Assembly: GCA_000827265.1 (NCBI GenBank)
Contig: KN834759.1
Location: 167,666-231,665 of the forward strand
Origin: Collybiopsis luxurians FD-317 M1
Taxonomy: Eukaryota; Basidiomycota; Agaricomycetes; Agaricales; Omphalotaceae
Direction: 5' to 3'
DNA length: 64,000 nucleotides
Shown here: one piece after another, positions 47,440 to 56,267 of the stretch
Position numbering within the stretch: position 1 is the first letter of the stretch
Layout: each line of letters starts with the position of its first letter
Translations under genes and position numbers: made by a program
Notes under the pieces: generated by a model
What the model saw: only the letters and a program-made list of their open reading frames with translations
Database searches by the model: none
Told to the model about the DNA's origin: nothing

Positions 47440-47900
47440 GACTATCCGCCATCTGTGAGCTTAGCCGCAATCCAGGTTCCTCAATTCGTTTCACATGCAA
47501 CGTTCGAATTTGGGGAGCAGACTGCAAATAATCTCTCCCCCTTCCGGTAACAATCCTCGCACGATGATCCACATTCTACGATTATCAGTCGATTATCGGT
47601 AACCGTTTTTCTAAATACCAATCGAGCTACTTACCGAGTGAGCTGCAAACAAACCATGTTATTGGTGCAGAAGGTTTTGAAAGTTTGAGCGTCCTTGATA
47701 TTCTTGATGCGCGGGTATGCAAAATAGGAATTCGCCGTATATACCGGGTATTGACCCAAGAAAAAGAAACTGGGTCAGATGGGGCGCATCAGATTTTGTG
47801 AAGCTCTGGTAGCCAGTCCAGTAGCGAAGACTCATCAGACAGATCCTCGCATATGTGGTCGAGCAGTCCGTCGGGCAGCTTCGACAGCTAGCAATGGTCG
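47440..47900 (-). pseudogene. F-box-like pseudogene remnant, subfamily 2
   Basis: On the minus strand the sequence reads LSKLPDGLLDHICEDLSDES (its ATG is lost, replaced by ATTGC followed by TAG), a stop after ELHKI, then in the next frame FAYPRIKNIKDAQTFKTFCT up to a GTAAGT donor. After an intron-like gap, GGAGAGATTATTTGCAGTCT and CTCCCCAAATTCGAACG correspond to the start of exon 2. Homology ends near 47440. Closest relative: the intact gene at 11029, with which it also shares upstream sequence (the reverse complement of AAATTTCCACNGGGTCCAACTT, with one differing base). Confidence 0.75.
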
Positions 47901-48154
47901 CTTACGGTCAAGTTGGACCCTGTGGAAATTTTGTGGTCGTGGTAGATGACTCTATTCCGATTCGCCACACTTTTCAAAATCTATGTTCATATCCAGGTAT
48001 CCTCTGCAATCCGCGACCGTCACCAACTGGTACTCACTCAGCTTGACCTAATATCACATCCGTGCACCCGAAGGTATGAGAATGTCAAAAAACGCGCTAC
48101 ATATCGCTCATGGAACTGGACAGGACAAGCAGAATTATTTTTATAGCGCTAGAG

Positions 48155-49696
48155 TCAGAGTCTTCTCGCTCTTATTTGATATTCCGCCGTGTCCAAATGC
48201 AGCTCAAGGCTACCCTCGATGTTCCGGCTCGCACCGCATACGTTGAACCATCCATCCATCCACCACATACGCCGAAGCCGATAGGTGGGACCCTTCTCCG
48301 ATGGTTTCAAAGTAGAGCCCCTCTCCCAAAAATACATCCTCTCCAGACTCGGCATCGCCTCTGCCAGACGGGCTGCGCACAACTGCAGGCACTGCTTGAG
48401 ATGTACCAAAAAGTTGTCAAAATTGTCTAAAGCGACTGGCCTCCCATTATGGGGTAATTCGGATCCGAATCGAACTCTCTCGCAACAATAGTAAAGTTTC
48501 AACACTCGGACAGAGGAGAAATGGGATAGCGTAGCCACTACTTCATCCTGTGTAGAAATAAAACTTGATCAATCAGATGGCAGAAAAGGACAGAATACAG
48601 CACGTACCATGCTATAGGTGTCCTTTTCATCCTTCGGGAACTCAACGAGCAGATTTTCCATGGATGGAAATGAGGACGAGGCAATTCGAAGGCATTCCAG
48701 GAACTGAAATCTCGGGGATACAGACATCCCAGAGGCATACCACTGTTGTGTGGGCTGTGCCTCGGCCCTGGTTCGAGTAAGGACGATCTGTGCGATACGC
48801 AGATGTCCATGAAGACCCTGACGAGCGATCTCATTGAAGAAGAATGACATCCAAGGTGGCACATGGAAATGTTGATTTGCGTCCTTAAGGTAAATGGTGT
48901 GCAGGTGCGGATGAGCCAATGTGAATTTAGGTAACCAGGAAAATGAGACTGGTCGAGGCACAAGATGGATGCAAAGCTCTCGAAGACCGTTCACAATCTG
49001 CGATTCAAAATCTTCTTTCAGCTTATCGGGAGAGGAAATTTCAAGTGCAGTTATTTGAGCGCCATCCGGAAGAGTGTTTTTTTCAGAATGGAAAGAATGC
49101 AAGTTCAAGCGGGATATAATGACTTTCGAAAAATCTGATTCAGAGTATGGAAGGGATTTTCGCAGCCAGACACAGCGATAGGGCAGTTCTGAGTTGAACA
49201 ACACTGTCGAAACGGTAGGGTGGTGATGTAGGGCCTGAAGAAAAGGAACACTTGGCAGAGACAGGTCTCTCCAGTCAACGCATACGAGATGCTTGAGGTC
49301 GGGGAACAAGTTTCCCACTATCTCATATCCGTCCACTTCACGGGAGTCCAAAGTGTCAATGGTTAACATCCTACGATAATCCATCAGATAATCTTGATAA
49401 AAATCCACATTGATACTCTATACATACCGGACCAACTGTGAGCAAATCGCATTGGTAGAACAGAAATGCTGAAATTTCCGAGCACGGTCGAGGTTCTTGA
49501 TACGCAGATACGCGAAAAGGAATGGTAAGGAAATTCGTCGTAGCCGGCTTTGTAGGGAAGAAAGTGAGACCAGCGCAGGCGAGGCGTATTCTATATGAAG
49601 ATTTTCTGATAGCCAGTCTCCTGGCAGTGGGGGCGTATGAACCAAATTCTGGTATATGCAGTGGAGGAGTTCATCGGGCAACTTCATCAGTGACAT
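48155..49696 (-). CDS. F-box-like protein, subfamily 3 (intact)
   Basis: The protein begins MSLMKLPDELLHCIYQNLVH at 49696 (F-box-like) and has three exons like its relatives. Exon 1 ends ICSQLVR at about 49432, exon 2 runs from MLTIDTLDSREVDGY (about 49369) to EKDTYSM near 48608, and exon 3 starts DEVVATLSHFSSVRVL near 48546. The body carries HHPTVSTVLF, PDKLKEDFESQIVNGLRELC and FSWLPKFTLAHPHLHTIYL, and the end GWFNVCGASRNIEGSLELHL is the conserved tail. The stop is at 48155-48157. No break is seen. The truncated relative at 16020-16533 is its nearest match. A role as an SCF substrate adaptor is inferred. Confidence 0.85.
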
Positions 49697-50239
49697 CGTC
49701 CTACCGTGACGGCTACTTCTTAATCAGCTGCCACGGCCACAGATGGATAAGATTTGGTGAGAGCCCAAGTCTCGGAGTCGTATCTGAGTAAATGACTGTA
49801 TTGGCTGGGCAAAGTTGGCTCCAAGCAGCGGGCAGGAGGAGGAGCGAAGGCAACCAACAAGGGACTAACCCGGTGTGGTCGTTGGAAGAAAAGGAGCAGG
49901 CTCCAGTGGAATGGTGAATAAAAAGCGAAAAGCGAAAAGCGAAACGCGAGGCTGAGCTGAGGATTGACTGGAGACGATGAGACCCTAAGACAGAAACTTG
50001 GGCGCCTAAATCGAATCCCTCAACTTTTCGCTGTAGTGGCGTTATTGAGTCGACGAAGATTGAGGCTATTAGGTATAGGCCACAACACATGGAACACGAC
50101 TCAATTTGAGCATGAAATATATACATATCCCTGGCCCCAGCGGTGCTGCTCAAGAAGAATACCGAGTTGACGAGTGCCTGCTTAAATATTGCTCAAGAAA
50201 CAAAATTAACAGACCGAGTAACCTATCCCGACTCAAACT
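49697..50239. other. Intergenic spacer between two F-box genes
   Basis: About 540 bp separate the start of the subfamily 3 gene and the stop of the subfamily 1 gene on the same strand. It contains a short tandem AAAGCGAAAAGCGAAA run near 49920-49945. No gene is recognised. Confidence 0.45.
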
Positions 50240-51803
50240 TCAAAACACTACACAAGAACCTGATACCCGACCTAGTACACGACTCAAATTGGGCTCGAGA
50301 TTGCCCGTGATGTCTCGGTTAGCACCACATACATGGAGGCACCCTTTGAGGTCCCATTCACGATGATCCCGATAACCATCACCCTCCTCCGAATCCTCGA
50401 ATACATTGCCCGACTCCACGAAATAAACATCCTCTAAACTTGCTATTGCCTCTGCCAGACGAGAAGCGCATAACATCAGACCCTCCTTGATGGTGCTGAT
50501 ACGTATATCATAGTCGTCCATATCATCCGAAATTGAGTCTCTATCATACTCCAACTCATCTCCAAATTCTACACAATAGAAAATGTGTTCGAGGCGCAAC
50601 TTTTGGAGAAAGTGGAAGTGGGAAAATGCAGCTATAGTATTATCCTGTGTGCAGCAGATAGCGTGAGTGTCCATTTTGCCAGAAAAAAACAACATGCTAC
50701 ATACAAAGCTATAAGTGCCAGGCTCGTGCCCTCTAAGAACAAGAGAGAGGTTTTCGATCGATGAGAACGATGACGAGAACAGCGAAAGTATCTCGATTAG
50801 TCGACAGCTTTGAGCTTCTAGGGACACCTGAGTGACATGCCACTGTTGTACGGACTGTAATTCAGCTTTGGCTCGACTGAGGTATAGACTGGTGATCTCC
50901 AACTGTTGTTGAAGGCCTTGTCGGTCAACCTCATCAAAGAAGGAAGCAATAGAAGGCGGTACATGAGAATTCTGCTTGGGGCCAGAAAGGCGAATCTCGT
51001 GGAGGAGTGGATGGGCCGAAATAAATGTAGGTAGCCAAGAAAATGATACGGGTTGATCATGCAACAACAAGGTGAGCTCACAAAGGCCACTGAAGATGCG
51101 AGATGCGAAATCCTCATCCAATTGCTCAGGATCTGAAATGTTGACAGCGATGACTTTCATCCCATTAGAAAGAAGTTCCTGCTGAAGATGAGATAAACAC
51201 AGGTACAAGCATGACAGTACAACTTTCGATAGGTCCAGTTTCGAGGTTATAGTATGCCGATCCAAATAGCGCCCGTTGAAGTCAGAAAAACTCAGTCCAG
51301 AAAACTTGGTGGCCATTTCCTTGACCAGCACGGTCGAAACAGTAGGGAGCGCTGATATGGACTGGAAGAGATCGTCAGAGATGTAGCAAGCATTACTCCC
51401 CAAGTCTACAAATGCAAGTCTCCTAAACGAGGGAAGCAGACTGCATACAATCTTGTCCCGACCCGAATGGTAGGAGCATCCAAAATCCAACATACTATGA
51501 TCATCAGCTGAATTATCAGTCAAAAGAACTTGATCAAACATACTGAGCAAATTGTAAACAAACTGTATTAGCAGAGCAAAAATTTGCAAATTCATCAATA
51601 TCCTTGATGCACAGATATGCGAACAAAAGTGGTAGGCAGATTCGCCGCAGCCGCCTGTTAACCAAAGACAGAGAACACAGCGCAGGGGAGGAACGTGTTA
51701 TTCGAAGCTGCTCCGATAACCATTCAGCTGGCAGAGGATGTTCATAGGATAGCTCCCTGCATATAGAGTCGAGTAGCTCGTCGGCCAGTTTGAGGAGCGA
51801 CAT
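50240..51803 (-). CDS. F-box-like protein, subfamily 1 (intact)
   Basis: This is the intact member closest to the two damaged copies at 5010 and 6968. It starts MSLLKLADELLDSICRELSY at 51801-51803. Exon 1 ends CLQFA at the GTATGT near 51542, exon 2 resumes MLDFGCSYHSGRDK near 51493, and exon 3 begins DNTIAAFSHFHFLQKLRL near 50645. It keeps the YDIRISTIKEGLMLC stretch that is deleted in the 5010 copy, then SLEDVYFVESGNVFEDSEEG and GCLHVCGANRDITGNLEPNL, with the stop at 50240-50242. The upstream TGAGTCAC block is shared with the other subfamily 1 copies. It serves as the reference for judging which copies are broken. Confidence 0.87.
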
Positions 51804-51821
51804 GGTGGTTTGACTTAAGAG

Positions 51822-51844
51822 TTGTGACCGCCACTTGTGACTCA
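51822..51844 (-). promoter_or_regulatory. TGAGTCAC-containing upstream element, intact F-box copy
   Basis: On the minus strand the 23-bp block TGAGTCAC...GGCGGTCACAA ends 18 bp before the ATG at 51803. It is identical to the blocks at 4963-4985 and 6920-6942. It holds a consensus bZIP (Gcn4/AP-1) site. Confidence 0.5.
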
Positions 51845-52124
51845 CGGCCACGACCTCTACTTTCGATAAGATAAGAGAGTCAGGAAGACCAGTATGTACG
51901 TCAGAGCATGTGGCCAAATGTCAAAGCTGTACATATTGTAGGAAGAAGCACGACGTCGGCTACAGTGACTTGGGACAGTCTAGCCAGGTCCAGCAAACTT
52001 TGAATCTACGAATGATAGATTTTATTCAAGCATCAACATTAATACATAACTTAATGATACAGCATGCCTTCGAGGAATAATGCAACGACATTGGCAGAGT
52101 ACTACTAGTACTACACCGTTTGAA
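51845..52124. other. F-box upstream flank, nothing further recognised
   Basis: This is sequence upstream of the subfamily 1 gene, partly similar to the flanks of its paralogues nearest the start codon. No gene is recognised. Confidence 0.4.
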
Positions 52125-52255
52125 TTTACAAAAGAACGGCAAACCTGAGCTTTTTATCAGCTCCTTCGCACTTCATCTTCTCCATATCCTTGACAATACT
52201 CATAGGTTGTACTTTTCAATCTTTGACTGCTTGTGGCTGGTGCAACTTTGCCAAA
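52125..52255 (-). pseudogene. HAD-phosphatase C-terminal remnant, copy 1
   Basis: On the minus strand CTSHKQSKIEKYN and, after a frame change, IVKDMEKMKCEGADKKLRFA resemble the C-terminus of HAD phosphatases of the glycerol-3-phosphatase type (pattern CTSH....I.KYGA.YIV.DM). Only the tail is left. A second remnant is at 55062-55345. Confidence 0.5.
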
Positions 52256-53292
52256 AATACGGGCCGTATTTGTACGGCCAGTAACCATATACGGTTACGA
52301 TGCAGATCCCTATGTTTTGGCTTGTCAGATACATGTACAGTGAGAGAACTTACTACATGGGCAAAGTGTGCCAAAATCCATGTAAAATACATTGATCTAA
52401 ACTTGTTATAGACCAGGATAAGGATTCTGTGGGCTTCAAGTGGGCTCTGGAAGCCAAATATAGAAGATAGAAATTTTAGCCTTAAGGCTTGTTGTCCTTC
52501 TCCCCCCCCCTCCCCCTCCTGATTGATATACCGATATGACTGACACATACCCCTTGGTTTCCATTTCAACTGTTACTGGACTGATTCACTTGATGACTAC
52601 CAAGTTTTGTTCCTACTAGGGGTTCTTAAGGCTGGAACATCTCGGTTTAGGACACGAAGAGCTTTTTCAACCAGTGCGTCAAGTTAATGATTGAGTTTGG
52701 GAGTGGGGTAGAAGGGGTGCCATTAAACACAAAAATGATACACAGTATGGGTGGATTCTTGTTGCTGGTTATAGTTGCGACATCAAAAAGAAAGCTCATA
52801 GTCAACTTAAGTCACGGTTTTAGTAAATCGTAGTGGCCCAAGGGTTTGAGAAAGTGCGTATTGGTCGTCGTCCTGGCTCAGTCCCGGCCGTCATCAGCTC
52901 GGCACAAGAGGACAGTCATTTCGCACGTGGAAACACCTACCATGCCATATTTAGCCATAAACAGCCAGTGAAAACTTTCGATAGAGTCTAGACTCACACT
53001 TGAGAATTGTATCAGACTTTCTCTCAGGGCTCTGGACTATCATATACATATGAATCAGAGCAAAATCCTAACATCAAACGAGAGGTGCGATAAAGTAAAG
53101 TGGAAGCTTGCCGCGCCGGCATCTTTCCACGTCTCCAACTTGACTCGGCAATGTGTTAGAGTAGTGCTTAGCGCTTAGCGCCCGTTGGCACTTAACCACT
53201 GCCATCCACACTTGTCGACTCACGGTACTTAACTTGAATGACAGGTATATAAATACACGGCATTCCCCTAGATAGGCTCCCACTAAACCATC
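52256..53292. other. 1-kb intergenic region with short hairpins
   Basis: No coding signal is recognised. Two small perfect hairpins lie next to each other: GGCCGTA..TACGGCC (about 52264-52281) and GTAACC..GGTTAC (about 52283-52300). A C-rich run lies near 52502-52517. This is the 5' flank of the F-box gene at 53293. Confidence 0.4.
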
Positions 53293-54817
53293 ATGTTACT
53301 TTTCCCTGATGAACTCCTTCACACTATAGCCCACTCTTTGGCCTATATCCCTGAAGCGGCAGACGATTCCAAACTTCCAGAGCACCTTCGTTTCAGATGC
53401 GCCTCACCTGAGCTTTTCTCGCTCTCTCTGGTCAATCGACGACTTCGGCAAATCTGCTTGCCACTCTTATTTGCATATCTGCGCATAAAATCCAAGGAAC
53501 ATGCGGAAGAGGTCAGGGATTCCAATTTCGCAAATTCATTAAGTTTCAAACTCGCTAGGTATCAATTTCTTTCCTCGTTCGCTGTTACTCTGGCTGATAG
53601 TTGTAGGATTTTAACAGTGGAACATGTTCGGTCATGTGAAGAAGAAATGCATGCAATTCTGTGCAAGTTACTTCCCCATTTTCAGCAGCTTTTCGGTGTA
53701 GACTTGACGACTTGGACACCAAAAATCGATTTACTCAAATCCTTACATGAGCACCCTACTATTTCAGCAGTGATGATCTACTCATCAGCGTATTTGCCTC
53801 CCTTATCCTCTGGGGTGGATCTCTCAAAAATTGTGCTTGTGCGCTTGCACTTGCGATCATTTCATGATGATATGGGAAACTCTCTTCCCGACGGTCTAAT
53901 AGCACATCGGCTTGTGGTCCGAGAAGATGAGACAATGAGGTTGGACGAGGAGTTTAGTCGATTGGCTTTCAACGGCCTTCGCGAGCTCAAGATATACATA
54001 CGAGGATCTGTCTCATTCTCCTGGCTCCCTACCTTTACATTGGCTCATCCCCATCTGCATAAGCTTCTACTCAAGGACGACGATTTTAATCACTTCCGTT
54101 GTCATCCGCCGTCTTTCATCGGCTCTTTTGTTGAAGAATCTAAAAGGCAGGGACTTGACGAACATTTTGAACTTGGCCGGGTTGGCCTCACTCGAGGAAC
54201 AATCCAGTCTACACATGAGTGGCGTGTCACTTTGATCTCAATCTACATCAATGCTGCGTTCATGGGGTTCCTTTCACTTATATCCTCTTCCTTGCCCACA
54301 ATAGAGATTCTTCATCTGAACCTTACTACTCTCAATCGAACCTATCACATTGTACGTCTTCATTCGCATCTTCAGTTAGGTACTAATTGTTCTTGCCACT
54401 CAGGACGATGTTGTACCTGCATTCGCTGGCTTCTCGCATCTCCGAGTTTTGTCCCTACCCCACATAATTGACCGACTTCAATTCGGACGCGAAGAACCTT
54501 GGCAGCCAGTGCGACAGGTCAATGAGAACAATACGCTCGAAACACACGCTGCTGCAGCAGAAACTGCTTTGTTATGGTTTACTTCTCGCTTAGCAAAGCA
54601 AGTTCCAAGTTTGGAGGCATTTTTCATTAAGGAACGGGGTAGCATTGAGCAGGGGAATGGCAACGAACGTTCGTGGTATCTTGTTGGGTGGCTTCATGTA
54701 GTCAGTGGTCGTCGCGACGTCGAAGGAAGCCTGAGGCTAATCACCGATGGAGGCCGGAGTTTTACAGTTAAGACAGGAAGTAGATTGTTAGCTGATGAAA
54801 TGGGAGAGCGTGGCTAG
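53293..54817 (+). CDS. F-box-like protein, subfamily 4 (divergent, intact)
   Basis: The protein begins MLLFPDELLHTIAHSLAYIP, an F-box-like start, with RFRCASPELFSLSLVNRRLRQ and CLPLLFAYLRIKS as in the other members. Exon 1 ends SFKLAR near 53557, exon 2 resumes ILTVEHVRSCEEEM near 53607, and exon 3 begins DDVVPAFAGFSHLRVLSL near 54404 after an intron with GTACGT donor. The middle keeps HPTISAVMI, FNGLRELKIYIRG and FSWLPTFTLAHPHLHKLLL. The tail is longer and more charged, ending EMGERG-stop at 54817. It is the only right-cluster copy on the plus strand and the most diverged, so probably the oldest split. Confidence 0.85.
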
Positions 54818-55061
54818 ATTGATTCGCAGAGAACGACCGACACATTCCATGTCATTTTAAAGATTATATATTATTTTTTGGATAAATAGAAATGACATTC
54901 AGGCGAACAAAAAGTTGTATCTATAGAACATGATTTTCTCTAATGTACTAAACAAACGTTTAGATTTGCAGGCGCATGTCAGCAAACAAGTACCATATTC
55001 AGATGAATATGTCCAGATCTATTCCAATAATCTCACTACCGGTTGATAACGATTCAACCTC
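54818..55061. other. F-box 3' flank, nothing recognised
   Basis: This is AT-rich 3' flank of the F-box gene leading into the HAD remnant. No motif is recognised. Confidence 0.4.
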
Positions 55062-55345
55062 CTAGTACTTCAGCTTCTTCATAGTCTCGATAATATAATG
55101 GGCGCCAATCTTTGACTGCTCGTGGCTGGCGCAGCAATACTGGTAGCATCACTGGCAACACCTACTCGTCGCTCGAGTTCCTCTAAGAGTCTTCCATTGA
55201 AAAAAAGACATCTCTTTGAATCGAAACCGAGGTATTCGGCAGCATGGTAGAAGGGATCTGAAGTAGGCTTGCCGACGTTTATAGTCGGCGGTGATGGTCA
55301 CAGGAGTGATGCCGACACAAGTCATACAGCTGTGTGCATACATAG
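55062..55345 (-). pseudogene. HAD-phosphatase C-terminal remnant, copy 2
   Basis: The minus strand reads VGKPTSDPFYHAAEYLGFDS followed by KRCLFFNGRLLEELERR, matching the motif III and motif IV region of HAD phosphatases (GKPxPDPF..AAE.LG.....C.VFED). The acidic pair expected after CLFF is lost. In another frame CCASHEQSKIGAHYIIETMK ends at TAG (55062-55064). The N-terminal half with the DxD nucleophile is absent. It is a decayed fragment. Confidence 0.6.
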
Positions 55346-56267
55346 AAAAAAGCTAATTAGCGATGGAGTACAGCCAAATTGGAGGAGATTCAACTACCGT
55401 ATATTTTAGCTTCAGGGGTGGCGACAGCATATCGACCATCAGGGATCGAATCAGTCACTCTCTTTACACGAGGAAGAATTTGAACAGAGCGGCCGACGGC
55501 CGCTGCTTTAAATTTCCAGGCATGGAGCTCCTCAACAATTACTTAATGCTCTTCCTCCATCGGCGCTGAGACTGCTGGTAAGCTCTGATCGTTATATGTC
55601 GATGCACGAGATGATGGAGCTGAACTGCCAGGAAAGAGCGAAAGAGTAGAAGATAAGGAAGAAGACGAGCGAGTGGGTCCAGGACTTGAGCCAGAGTTAT
55701 GGGCTGCATTTGCAGATTTGAATGCACAGGCAGAGGCTAAGTTATTAATTGCTCGTTTGTCATGAGTCGCGGCAATCTCATATCCACAGTGCTACTTTTC
55801 ACATGTAACTTCGATGGCGGCGATAGAATCTCTCAAGGTTCCGTACGTTCCGTCCTAAGGAATACCAAATTAGCTTGCGAGAGGGCCAGTGTAGATAGTG
55901 AGTACATGGACCATGTCAATAAGAACAGCAAAGACGAAGGAGGTTTGGATAAAAGGAGAAGACTTTTTTGTCGTCTTATTCAAGTGAGCACATTGGGGGA
56001 ATTGTTCACTCTCAGCCTCTTTGGAGGCGCGAAAACGTTGAAACAGGGGACGATGATTCTAATATTATGAACCCGATGAAGCCAGCTTGGTCCTGGATGT
56101 GAAGGCTCAAAGCAGGAGGAGCGCAAAGCAGAAGCGGGATTCGGCCAAAATTCGGCAACAGCCGTCTCGAGTCAGTGTGCCATATTTGGTACAATTTCTC
56201 ATTTCAATCTAGCCACTCCATTGTGGACTCTGCTTCTGGCTTTAATTTACCTTCTGAGGGCTTCATA
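55346..56267. other. 0.9-kb region with unplaced open frames
   Basis: Several short open frames on the plus strand (for example 55762-56070) and minus strand have no family I recognise. The composition looks partly coding-like, so a decayed element is possible. It ends at the first ATG of the composite kinase gene. Confidence 0.4.
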
